From: Syntrophomonadaceae bacterium
Lineage (GTDB): Bacteria; Bacillota_D; Dethiobacteria; DTU022
Length of the DNA: 5,581 nt
Direction: 5' to 3'
Assembly (NCBI GenBank): GCA_003564505.1
Contig: PXFD01000019.1
Coordinates: 1-5,581, forward strand
Below the pieces are notes generated by a model. It made no database searches. It saw only the letters and a program-made list of their open reading frames with translations, and was not told the DNA's origin. Position numbers and translations under genes: made by a program. Every line of letters begins with the position of its first letter. Position 1 is the first letter of the stretch. Shown here piece by piece: positions 1 through 5,567 of the stretch.

Positions 1-127
1 CCAGGCGTGCTTGAACATAGGCTGAGGTTTGTTCGAGGTCAAAACCGATCTCCGGGATACGGTGCAGGTCTTGGCGCCATCTGACTACTTCCTGGTGGAC
101 TGATTTTGCCGTTTCTGTTATATCCAC
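1..127 (-). CDS. M20-family amidohydrolase / metallopeptidase, N-terminal fragment
   Basis: Only the first 42 codons are in the window; the gene continues leftward past base 1. The translation starts (V/M)DITETAKSVHQEVVRWRQD and continues with L-H-R-I-P-E-I-G-F, then a Thr-Ser pair and a helix. The Arg-x-Asp-Leu-His-Arg-x-Pro-Glu-x-Gly-Phe block at about residues 18-29 is the N-terminal signature of M20 amidohydrolases of the N-acyl-amino-acid / IAA-amino-acid hydrolase / hippurate hydrolase type. Those enzymes are cytoplasmic, use two metal ions and cleave amide bonds of N-acylated amino acids or small peptides. The metal ligands lie beyond the window, so activity and substrate cannot be judged. 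The start is a GTG (127-125) with an AGGAGG site five bases upstream. It lies 17 bases after the threonine aldolase stop on the same strand, so the two are very likely co-transcribed. Confidence 0.85.
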   Translation of the reverse strand, partial: MDITETAKSVHQEVVRWRQDLHRIPEIGFDLEQTSAYVQARL

Positions 128-132
128 TGTTT

Positions 133-138
133 CCTCCT
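133..138 (-). promoter_or_regulatory. Shine-Dalgarno site fixing the GTG start of the M20 gene
   Basis: The minus strand reads AGGAGG here, a full consensus ribosome binding site, five bases before GTG at 127-125. It lies inside the 17-base gap between the threonine aldolase stop and the M20 gene. The M20 gene therefore has its own strong translation initiation even if it shares a transcript with the aldolase. No ATG occurs near enough to compete. Confidence 0.85.
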
Positions 139-144
139 AAATAT

Positions 145-1170
145 TTAAGAATTGGCCAGAACTTCTCCGACAATCGAAATCGTTTTTTCAATATCTTTAC
201 GGCTGACTTCTTTATTCGTGGTAAAACGAATTCGATCCGGCTGCATAACCACTGTCAGTATACCTCGTTTTTTTAGCTGTTGACCAAGTTCCTGGACTGA
301 CATTCCTGTTGGTTTAACAATAACAATATTGGTATCAACATCATCAAGGTTAAAATCAATTCCCTTTAGTTCAGCCAGTCCTTCCGCCAGCAGGCGGGCA
401 TTGGCATGGTCTTCAGCCAGGCGGTCAATCATTTTATCAAGTGCAACTATTCCTGCCGCAGCAATAATCCCTGCCTGGCGCATCCCTCCACCTAATCTTT
501 TACGCCAGCGACGGGCTTCTTCAATAAATTCTGCAGGCCCGGAAATAATTGATCCTACCGGCGCGCCAAGTCCCTTGGATAGGCAAAACTGAACAGAAGT
601 AGTGCAGGCTGTGAAATCTTTAACCGAAACCCCTGAGGCAACGGAAGCATTAAAAATCCTGGCACCATCTAGGTGAACAGGCAAATCATGTTTCTTTGCC
701 ACATTAAAAACAGCCTTCATATCATCAAGGGGGAATATCCTGCCACCGGCCCGGTTATGTGTATTTTCCAGGCAGATTAAAGAAGTGGGAGGAAGGTGTA
801 TATCATCCTGGCGGATAGCCCACTCTACCAGGTCGGCCGGCAAAACTCCCTTTTGCCCCTGGAGCGGCCTGGGCTGGACCCCGGCAAAAGCTGACGCAGC
901 CGCCGCTTCATAATAATAAATATGCGAATCCGCCTCCATAATTACCTCTGTCCCGGGTTTGCAGTGGGTAAGTACAGCAATCTGGTTGCCCATGGTTCCG
1001 CTGGGAACCAGCATTGCCGCTTCCTTTCCGACTAGATCTGCAGCCATCTCCTGGAGCCGGTTTACGGTTGGATCCTCTCCGTAGACATCATCTCCTAATT
1101 CTGCTTCAAAAATTGCCCTGCGCATGATTTCATCAGGCAAAGTTATAGTATCGCTGCGTAAATCAATCAC
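145..1170 (-). CDS. ltaE: low-specificity L-threonine aldolase (PLP-dependent)
   Basis: Cytoplasmic PLP enzyme of the GLY1/LtaE family (fold type I). It cleaves L-threonine or L-allo-threonine to glycine and acetaldehyde. From the GTG at 1170 the protein is 341 residues, a normal family length, and opens with the family's near-invariant start IDLRSDT. Other hallmarks are GDDVYGEDPTVNRLQ (about 26-40), PSGTMGNQ (56-63), a stacking His at 83 in the SHIYYYE stretch, HLDGARIFNA (166-175) with the Asp and Arg that contact the cofactor, and LSKGLGAPVGS, whose Lys199 should be the Schiff-base lysine. No key residue appears to be missing. An in-frame TTG at 1185 would add five residues (MGDKI). I prefer the GTG because GGGGGA lies seven bases before it and because family members begin at this point; the TTG has no good ribosome site. 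It probably heads or sits inside a leftward operon with the M20 gene. Whether it is read through from the DUF362 gene across the gap is uncertain. Confidence 0.94.
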   Translation of the reverse strand: MIDLRSDTITLPDEIMRRAIFEAELGDDVYGEDPTVNRLQEMAADLVGKEAAMLVPSGTMGNQIAVLTHCKPGTEVIMEADSHIYYYEAAAASAFAGVQPRPLQGQKGVLPADLVEWAIRQDDIHLPPTSLICLENTHNRAGGRIFPLDDMKAVFNVAKKHDLPVHLDGARIFNASVASGVSVKDFTACTTSVQFCLSKGLGAPVGSIISGPAEFIEEARRWRKRLGGGMRQAGIIAAAGIVALDKMIDRLAEDHANARLLAEGLAELKGIDFNLDDVDTNIVIVKPTGMSVQELGQQLKKRGILTVVMQPDRIRFTTNKEVSRKDIEKTISIVGEVLANS

Positions 1171-1261
1171 TATCTTGTCCCCCAATCCGGTTCTTGATCT
1201 ATAATAATTCAGTTTGCCAAAGCCATGGTTTCTGTAAGTTGAGAGCAGAAGCTAACATCCC

Positions 1262-1290
1262 TATATAATGCATTACTTGAAGTACGTTAA
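1262..1290 (-). promoter_or_regulatory. candidate promoter for the threonine aldolase-M20 operon
   Basis: In the gap between the DUF362 stop and the aldolase start, the minus strand has TTAACG (1290-1285) and TATATA (1267-1262) separated by 17 bases. Each hexamer matches four of six sigma-70/SigA consensus positions. Transcription would begin near 1255, giving a leader of about 85 bases. I see no T-box motif, no riboswitch core and no strong terminator in this gap, so read-through from the upstream DUF362 gene is equally possible. Further in, positions 1220-1231 form a 12-bp imperfect palindrome around CCATGG, of unknown meaning. Confidence 0.3.
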
Positions 1291-1336
1291 CATTCAACAA
1301 ATTTTCCTGCTAACCCTTTTTCCTCTGAAAATCATT

Positions 1337-2662
1337 TTACTTTACCTGAAAGAAAGATTCATCAAAATCAGGATTTCCTTCGTAACGGCTCATGAAAAAA
1401 CCGGGTAGCTGTTCCGCCTGAGAAAACAAAGCTGAATCGGCAGCAATTCCCGCCTTATTTAAAGCTTCGACAATATCTTCTGGCTCCGGTGGGCAACCCC
1501 TGGCAGCGAACATCTTCTGGATATCAGGGTGATCTTTGTTTTTTCGATACATACATTGTCCTATTAGAATTGTAGATTCCATGCCCGGTGTCGGCTCCAT
1601 TGCCTTTCCGGTAAGTACCTCAACATTTTTCCATGGCTCTCCCCGCCAGGCCTGGCGAATAGCAGTTAAGATAAGACCATTTAGAGCAGAGCAGTAAGTA
1701 CACATGGTCTGGTCAAATTTACGGTAAAACAACCCTTCCACTCCCTGTCTGGCTAACGCTTTTGGCATTTCCCCTTTTTCATCGCTGGTATATTCGAAGT
1801 CATAGTCATGGTACGAGGCTATCTCCTGAATTTTTTCACCTATGATTTCAATATCAGAAAGATCAAGTAGGCGCCCTTGTTTTTCTGCAGCATGCCTTAA
1901 ATGTCCGACGAAAGCCGGTTCGTGGCCGAGGATAGTAGAACCTACCAAATCCGCTGACAGCATATCATTTGAAGCAATTAACAGGTTGCTGCGTCTCATT
2001 TTACCATCAAAAGCCGGACCCCTTTCGAGGCTGTAAATACCATCAATTACTGTTAGCGAAGGTGGCATCGGCTCAGCTATTTTTGAAACATGAAAATGCA
2101 GGTCCCGTCCGTGGTCAGCGCTGTGACATTTTTTCCTGGAAGCAATATCAATCGTACCTTTAAGGTTTTTCATGCCCAGGCTGACTACAGTCTGGTTGTG
2201 AGATTTCATAACCGGCAGGTTCACTAAAAAGTCACTTTCCAACAGGTCGCTGTTATACCTAAGACTGATTCTGTCACTTAGGTCTACTTTGCGGAAAGGC
2301 CGCTTCATTATATTAATTACCTTGACTCCATAACGCTCCTTTAACTTATCATAACCAAGAGATTCAAAAGCATCCCTGGGAGTTTCCGTATCTTCCGGAT
2401 CTGCGACAATGCCTTCTCCGATAGTAATATCGTCAACACCATACTCCTTTAAAATAGTGACCATATCTTCAACTAGCCTGGAAGTGGTTATCACACCCCA
2501 TTTGGGAAAAGTGCAGGCCTTTGTCCAGAATACAATATTAGGCTTTATAAATACTTTGGCCCCGGAAGAAAGATGGTCAAATCCACAGCAATCGTTCACG
2601 GCTTTCTTCATGGACTTATATGGTTTTTCATAGCGGACCACCGATACTCTTTTTTTCGTCAA
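1337..2662 (-). CDS. DUF362 domain protein with four-cysteine C-terminal extension
   Basis: This 441-residue protein has no predicted signal peptide or membrane segment, so it is probably cytoplasmic. DUF362 hallmarks are VFIKPNIV (37-44), a TTSRLVEDMV helix, TIGEG (80-84), the core block LVNLPVMKSHNQTVVSLGMKNLKG (146-169), LTVIDGIYSLERGP (203-216) and the segment SADLVGSTILGHEPA (236-250). DUF362 proteins have no single established biochemical role; several carry ferredoxin-type Cys clusters. Here there is no classical CxxCxxCxxxCP ferredoxin motif. Instead residues about 315-400 contain Cys321-T-Y-Cys324, a lone Cys370 (IGQC) and Cys390 in RGCPPEPEDIVEAL, a set that could bind an Fe-S cluster or metal ion (inference). 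The GCPPxPE motif recalls the one ending the 4Fe-4S binding region of NuoB-type proteins. The start is TTG (2662-2660) with a very strong ribosome site; no ATG or GTG nearby competes. It is divergent from the OCD-family gene, and the aldolase gene follows on the same strand after roughly 150 bases. Confidence 0.85.
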   Translation of the reverse strand: MTKKRVSVVRYEKPYKSMKKAVNDCCGFDHLSSGAKVFIKPNIVFWTKACTFPKWGVITTSRLVEDMVTILKEYGVDDITIGEGIVADPEDTETPRDAFESLGYDKLKERYGVKVINIMKRPFRKVDLSDRISLRYNSDLLESDFLVNLPVMKSHNQTVVSLGMKNLKGTIDIASRKKCHSADHGRDLHFHVSKIAEPMPPSLTVIDGIYSLERGPAFDGKMRRSNLLIASNDMLSADLVGSTILGHEPAFVGHLRHAAEKQGRLLDLSDIEIIGEKIQEIASYHDYDFEYTSDEKGEMPKALARQGVEGLFYRKFDQTMCTYCSALNGLILTAIRQAWRGEPWKNVEVLTGKAMEPTPGMESTILIGQCMYRKNKDHPDIQKMFAARGCPPEPEDIVEALNKAGIAADSALFSQAEQLPGFFMSRYEGNPDFDESFFQVK

Positions 2663-2669
2663 AGAAATT

Positions 2670-2677
2670 CCTCCTCC
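2670..2677 (-). promoter_or_regulatory. Shine-Dalgarno site fixing the TTG start of the DUF362 gene
   Basis: The minus strand reads GGAGGAGG here, then seven bases, then TTG. The strength and spacing of this site are the main reason to accept the unusual TTG start; the first codons after it (TKKRVSVVRYEKP) also look like a normal DUF362 N-terminal beta strand. Confidence 0.85.
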
Positions 2678-2699
2678 AGGTGAATGTTACAAGATGATC

Positions 2700-2711
2700 C
2701 CATTATAATGG
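2700..2711. promoter_or_regulatory. palindromic bidirectional -10 in the divergent intergenic region
   Basis: CCATTATAATGG is a perfect 12-bp palindrome containing TATAAT on both strands (2704-2709 plus, 2707-2702 minus). For the leftward DUF362 gene it would place the transcription start near 2695, leaving a leader of about 33 bases with its ribosome site, which fits well. No good -35 is visible at the usual spacing on the minus strand (best two of six), so an activator or a symmetric DNA-binding protein may be involved. For the rightward gene the site would give a long leader of about 160 bases. A nearer plus-strand -10 candidate is TATTAT (2817-2822), also with a poor -35. The rest of 2663-2874 is AT-rich with no ORF, tRNA or riboswitch signature. 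Confidence 0.45.
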
Positions 2712-2874
2712 ATGTAAGAGGTAAGTGCATTATTAAAAATAAGAGGAAATTACTGATTTAAGTCAAATAAACAATTAGGCTTTTATATTAGGTGATTCAG
2801 CATTAAGCACCGAACCTATTATTTCAGCTGCAAATTAAGTTTTTCGCCAATACTTATATACCGGAGGAATATTA

Positions 2875-3897
2875 ATGGATCAGGAAAAGGAACGTGAACA
2901 GATAATCGAACATTTGCAACTTGGCAAAGAAATGATCCACTTAACTGCAGAAGAAGTAAAGAATGCCGGACTTACCATTGATGATACCCTTGCAATGACC
3001 ACGAAAGCTTTGTTGGCCCATGGCAATAAAGAGTTTGAGATGCCACCAAAATTAGGGGTTCATCCATTTCAGGTTAATTTTTTTCATGCCATGCCGGCTT
3101 ATGTGCCACCTGAGAATGCAGTTGGCATCAAGTGGATTGCCAGCTATCCTGAAAACCCTGCTAATTATAACCTGCCCCAGGTTGCCGGCCTGCTGGTTAT
3201 TAATGACCCTTACACGGGCAGCCCCCTGGCCATCATGGATGCAAACTATATAACCGCAATGCGGACACCTGCTGTAACTGCGCTTGCCGCTGCAGCGCTG
3301 CATCCCGATGCTGAGACCTTCGGAATGTTTGGATGCGGGGTTCAGGGCTTAGAGCATTGCCGCTTTATCACAAGAACATTAAATAAGTTAAAGAAATTAT
3401 ATGTTTATGATATTAACAAGCAAGCCATGGATGATCTTCTTGAAACTTTGCAGCCTGAACTACCGGTTGAAACCATCTGCGGAAAAGATCCGGAATTTGT
3501 TGCCAAAAGCTGCCAGGTTCTAAGCTCTGCAACAGTTATCCTAAAAAAACCTATGTCTATAGTAAAAGATGAATGGGTCTCATCTGGCCAAACTATAATC
3601 CCCTGCGATTTGAATACTTTTTGGGACCCTGTTACCGCCCACAGGGCCGATAAGTATATCGTGGACAGCGCTGCTGATCACCACCACCTGGCTGAAGCAG
3701 GCTATTTCCCGGATGGATTGCCTGAAATAACCTGTGAAACTGGAGAAATCATTGCCGGTAAAGCAGGGGGTAGAGAAAATGATGATCAATTAATTTTCTG
3801 CAGCAATATCGGTATGGCTGTTTGTGATGTTGTCGTAGGTAAGAAAGTATTATTACTTGCAATAAAGAAAGGATTAGGCCGGAAAATACCTCTTTAG
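2875..3897 (+). CDS. ornithine cyclodeaminase / mu-crystallin family protein
   Basis: A 340-residue cytoplasmic protein of normal family length. Members bind NAD(P) and act on amino or imino acids: ornithine cyclodeaminase (ornithine to proline plus ammonia), archaeal alanine dehydrogenase, ketimine reductase. Visible blocks are EMPPKLGVHP (55-64), FHAMPAYVP, GIKWIASYPENP (84-95) with the substrate-carboxylate Lys86, LLVINDPYTGSPLAIMDANYITAMRTPAV (106-134) with Asp122 and Arg130, and the Rossmann loop GMFGCGVQG (150-158), followed by the strand YVYDIN ending in Asp179. IIPCDLNT (241-248) holds Asp245, which probably aligns with the catalytic Asp of ornithine cyclodeaminase (inference). The C-terminus NIGMAVCDVVVGKKVLLLA and GLGRKIPL is family-typical. 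Where bacterial ornithine cyclodeaminase has an Arg in the first substrate-binding block, Lys59 seems to stand here, so the substrate should not be assumed to be ornithine. The ATG start has GGAGG seven bases upstream. The gene is divergent from DUF362 and is followed 57 bases later by the binding-protein gene. Confidence 0.9.
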   Translation: MDQEKEREQIIEHLQLGKEMIHLTAEEVKNAGLTIDDTLAMTTKALLAHGNKEFEMPPKLGVHPFQVNFFHAMPAYVPPENAVGIKWIASYPENPANYNLPQVAGLLVINDPYTGSPLAIMDANYITAMRTPAVTALAAAALHPDAETFGMFGCGVQGLEHCRFITRTLNKLKKLYVYDINKQAMDDLLETLQPELPVETICGKDPEFVAKSCQVLSSATVILKKPMSIVKDEWVSSGQTIIPCDLNTFWDPVTAHRADKYIVDSAADHHHLAEAGYFPDGLPEITCETGEIIAGKAGGRENDDQLIFCSNIGMAVCDVVVGKKVLLLAIKKGLGRKIPL

Positions 3898-3918
3898 CTG
3901 GCTGGTTAAAAATATAAT

Positions 3919-3927
3919 TGCTATAAT
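3919..3927 (+). promoter_or_regulatory. extended -10 promoter for the substrate-binding lipoprotein gene
   Basis: TGCTATAAT matches the extended -10 consensus (TGnTATAAT) exactly. It sits in the 57-base gap between the OCD-family stop and the next gene. The predicted start near 3934 leaves a leader of about 20 bases that includes the GGGAGG ribosome site. The -35 position (3899-3904, TGGCTG) is poor, which extended -10 promoters tolerate. The binding-protein gene may thus be expressed separately as well as by read-through. No terminator with a T-tract separates the two genes. Confidence 0.5.
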
Positions 3928-3954
3928 ACTGAATACATTCCCTGGGAGGGGCCA

Positions 3955-5235
3955 ATGAGTCTATACAAAAAGTCTATGATTTATAAAATAATAATTATCG
4001 CAGCACTGCTTCTTGGGGCTGCAGGTTGCGGATTAATTTCTGCAGAAAGTGAAGAAGAAAAGGTTCTTAAAGTAGGTGTCCTGGGTCCTTTTACGGGCCG
4101 CTCAGAAAATATTGGCAAGGAATTTAAAGGGGCCGTTGAAATGGCCTTTGAAAAAATAGATTATCAGATTGGTGATTACCGGGTTGAATTATTCTGGATC
4201 GATTCGCAATCTGATGCCAAGAGAGCTTTTCTCAATTACGAAGAAATGGTTGTTAATAAACAACTTGATGTATGTATTTTAAACTGGCATAGTTCTGTAG
4301 CCGTTGCTGCAATGGATGTGGCCGCACGCAACAAATTGCCGCACTATTTTGGGTTTGGCGGAACAGACGTCATTAATGAAAAGTTTGAATATGATCCTGA
4401 ATATTATAGCTATTATATGGGAAAATCATGGCCCACACCGGAGAAGCTTACAAATGCTTATGTTGAAGCTTTAGAAGATGCAATTAACAAAGAAGTCTGG
4501 GTGCCGCGCAATAAAAAAGTAGCGATTTATGGAGAAAACACAGACTGGGGTAAAAGCTTTGGTTCAGCAATAGCTAAAGACTTTGAAAGTGCAGGGTGGG
4601 AAATATCAGGCGAAATATACTTTACAACAGGTGAAATTGAACTGCATCCAGTCATGAACGACTTGATGGAAATGGATGCTGCTGTTATTGCAGGATCTAT
4701 TGCAACCGGCCCTTCACTGGCCGCTTTTATTAAACAGGCCGATCAAACAGGATTGAAGAGTGTGATTATCGCCGACGGCCTCGGTTGGTTCGGCCAATGG
4801 TATGATATGACAGGAAGTTCTGCTGATTATGTGCTTGACCAGGTACCCTCCTGGAGAAATGATGGAGCAGGTACTTTTGTGGAAGATTTTAGGCATAACT
4901 ATGGATTTACTCCAAGCGCCTCAAGCGGCGGTCTGGCTTACGACAAAGCTTCCTTTTTTATAAAGATTGCCGAAGAAACCCTTGAAGAATACGGTGAACT
5001 GACCCGCGATACCCTCTATGACTATGGCAGGGATAAGATGTGGACCGGAGCAATAACATATCAAGATGGCGCAGTTATGAATGAATATAAATATACCTCC
5101 GAAACCATTCCTGATCCTGTTGTGGGGAGAGACTATTTTATCTTCCCGGTAGTTCAGTACTTTGAAGGTAAAGGCAAGATCATCTGGCCGGACGCCTGGA
5201 AAGTTTCGGATTTCGAACCGCCGGAAGGACAGTAG
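3955..5235 (+). CDS. ABC transporter substrate-binding lipoprotein, branched-chain amino acid (HAAT/Peripla_BP_6) type
   Basis: A 426-residue exported lipoprotein. The N-terminus has Lys5-Lys6, a hydrophobic stretch (about 9-22) and the lipobox LGAAGC with Cys25 as the lipidated residue, followed by an acidic linker (ESEEE). The mature part has a type I periplasmic-binding fold. LKVGVLGPFTGRSENIGKEF (38-57) is the standard first strand and helix of Leu/Ile/Val-binding proteins. NWHSSVAVAAMDVAARNKLPHYFGFGG (110-136) is the ligand-loop and helix region, KKVAIYGENTDWGKSF (187-202) starts the second lobe, and AAVIAGSIATGPSLAAFIKQADQTGLK (242-268) follows. Family ligands include branched-chain amino acids, other amino acids, amides, urea and aromatic acids; which one applies here cannot be told. 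The C-terminal part (about 355-426) is rich in Trp, Tyr and Pro and less typical. The ATG start has GGGAGG five bases upstream; the ATG at codon 8 lacks one. No permease or ATPase gene follows, so its transporter partners must be elsewhere. Confidence 0.9.
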   Translation: MSLYKKSMIYKIIIIAALLLGAAGCGLISAESEEEKVLKVGVLGPFTGRSENIGKEFKGAVEMAFEKIDYQIGDYRVELFWIDSQSDAKRAFLNYEEMVVNKQLDVCILNWHSSVAVAAMDVAARNKLPHYFGFGGTDVINEKFEYDPEYYSYYMGKSWPTPEKLTNAYVEALEDAINKEVWVPRNKKVAIYGENTDWGKSFGSAIAKDFESAGWEISGEIYFTTGEIELHPVMNDLMEMDAAVIAGSIATGPSLAAFIKQADQTGLKSVIIADGLGWFGQWYDMTGSSADYVLDQVPSWRNDGAGTFVEDFRHNYGFTPSASSGGLAYDKASFFIKIAEETLEEYGELTRDTLYDYGRDKMWTGAITYQDGAVMNEYKYTSETIPDPVVGRDYFIFPVVQYFEGKGKIIWPDAWKVSDFEPPEGQ

Positions 5236-5276
5236 AGACAAAGGAAAATCTACTCAGTCATTTGCAATTGCGTTTG

Positions 5277-5290
5277 CCTGTCGGAACAGG
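5277..5290 (+). terminator. weak hairpin after the binding-protein gene
   Basis: CCTGT, loop CGGA, ACAGG forms a five-base-pair hairpin 41 bases after the stop codon. An overlapping alternative pairs GGAAC (5283-5287) with GTTCC (5298-5302). Neither is followed by a proper T-tract, so termination here is doubtful. It is the only hairpin I see between the binding-protein gene and the next promoter. Confidence 0.2.
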
Positions 5291-5380
5291 TTATACAGTT
5301 CCAGTTAAGCAAAACACAGAGAGCAGATTAATAGATACCAATTACATCTTCCTTGAATCTGTGTCAGATTAGTGTTAATA

Positions 5381-5386
5381 TATAAT
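5381..5386 (+). promoter_or_regulatory. -10 element of the riboswitch-controlled transcription unit
   Basis: TATAAT, an exact consensus -10, lies where transcription would start at about 5392-5395, just before the 5' edge of the TPP aptamer. That placement supports the call. The -35 region is poor: TTGAAT (5353-5358) resembles a -35 but is 22 bases away, too far for normal use. The surrounding sequence is very AT-rich. Confidence 0.55.
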
Positions 5387-5396
5387 TAGTAAAAAT

Positions 5397-5491
5397 AATA
5401 TGGTAAGGGGAGCTGGGGCAGCCCGGCTGAGAAAGAGCTAGAAGAGTTCTGACCCTGAAACCTGATCTGGGTAATGCCAGCGGAGGGATAT
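5397..5491 (+). promoter_or_regulatory. TPP riboswitch aptamer (THI element)
   Basis: This RNA binds thiamine pyrophosphate and controls thiamine genes in cis. All conserved parts are present. P2 pairs AGGG (5406-5409) with CCCT (5453-5456). P3 pairs AGCTGGG (5411-5417) with CCCGGCT (5422-5428), closing GCAG. The pyrimidine-binding CTGAGA follows at 5427-5432. An optional stem pairs AGAGCT (5434-5439) with AGTTCT (5445-5450). P4 pairs CCT (5461-5463) with AGG (5484-5486), and P5 pairs CTGG (5467-5470) with CCAG (5477-5480); the pyrophosphate-binding sequence TAATGCCAGCG spans 5472-5482. P1 is short and made only of A-U pairs (ATAT 5398-5401 with ATAT 5488-5491). The core matches the family consensus so closely that the identification is safe. 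An antiterminator, terminator and start codon follow directly. Confidence 0.97.
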
Positions 5492-5526
5492 CGACAAAAG
5501 CTGTACCGGTCTGTCGCCATCGCTGG
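5477..5526 (+). promoter_or_regulatory. antiterminator of the TPP riboswitch expression platform
   Basis: CCAGCG (5477-5482), the 3' side of aptamer P5/P4, is perfectly complementary to CGCTGG (5521-5526). The helix continues with a G-U pair (5483/5520), a mismatch, GG (5485-5486) with CC (5517-5518), an internal bulge of five bases, and CGACA (5492-5496) with TGTCG (5512-5516). It uses bases needed both for the TPP-bound aptamer and for the terminator stem, so it should form only without TPP and allow read-through. The pairing is seen in the sequence; its role is inferred from how terminator-type TPP riboswitches are known to work. Confidence 0.75.
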
Positions 5527-5541
5527 CGGCAGTTTTGTTTT
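5511..5541 (+). terminator. intrinsic terminator of the TPP riboswitch
   Basis: CTGTCGCC (5511-5518) pairs fully with GGCGGCAG (5525-5532) with one G-U pair. The loop ATCGCT can close by one more A-T pair to leave a four-base loop. TTTTGTTTT follows at 5533-5541. This is a strong rho-independent terminator lying between the aptamer and the start codon, so TPP binding should stop transcription before the gene. A further competing helix, ACAAAA (5494-5499) with TTTTGT (5533-5538) plus CTG/CAG, could also sequester the U-tract. Confidence 0.9.
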
Positions 5542-5567
5542 ATTAAGATGAAAAAGGAGCGTTAAAC

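Noticed and set aside
329..592. Open frame of 87 codons on the plus strand inside the threonine aldolase gene
   Set aside because: It is low-complexity Ser/Ala/Arg-rich sequence antisense to a well-conserved enzyme gene, with no ribosome site; a shadow frame.
1186..1336. Possible T-box or amino-acid riboswitch leader before the threonine aldolase gene
   Set aside because: I looked for the T-box core (GGGTGGNACCGCG-like), a glycine riboswitch core and a terminator hairpin on the minus strand and saw none.
3892..3909. Hairpin TTTAGC / GTTAAA at the stop of the OCD-family gene as a terminator
   Set aside because: The stem is six mostly A-T pairs with a G-U pair and is not followed by a T-tract, so it is unlikely to stop transcription.
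4921..5241. Open frame of 106 codons on the minus strand under the end of the binding-protein gene
   Set aside because: It resembles no family I know, lacks a clear ribosome site, and lies antisense to the convincing lipoprotein gene.
5314..5364. Seven-base inverted repeat ACACAGA / TCTGTGT across the region before the riboswitch promoter
   Set aside because: The arms are 37 bases apart and the match is short enough to arise by chance in AT-rich sequence; no known operator resembles it.
5548..5565. Five-codon frame (MKKER, stop) overlapping the ribosome site of the last gene, a possible leader peptide
   Set aside because: It has no ribosome site of its own and is most simply an accident of the AAGGAG sequence; the upstream riboswitch already explains the regulation.
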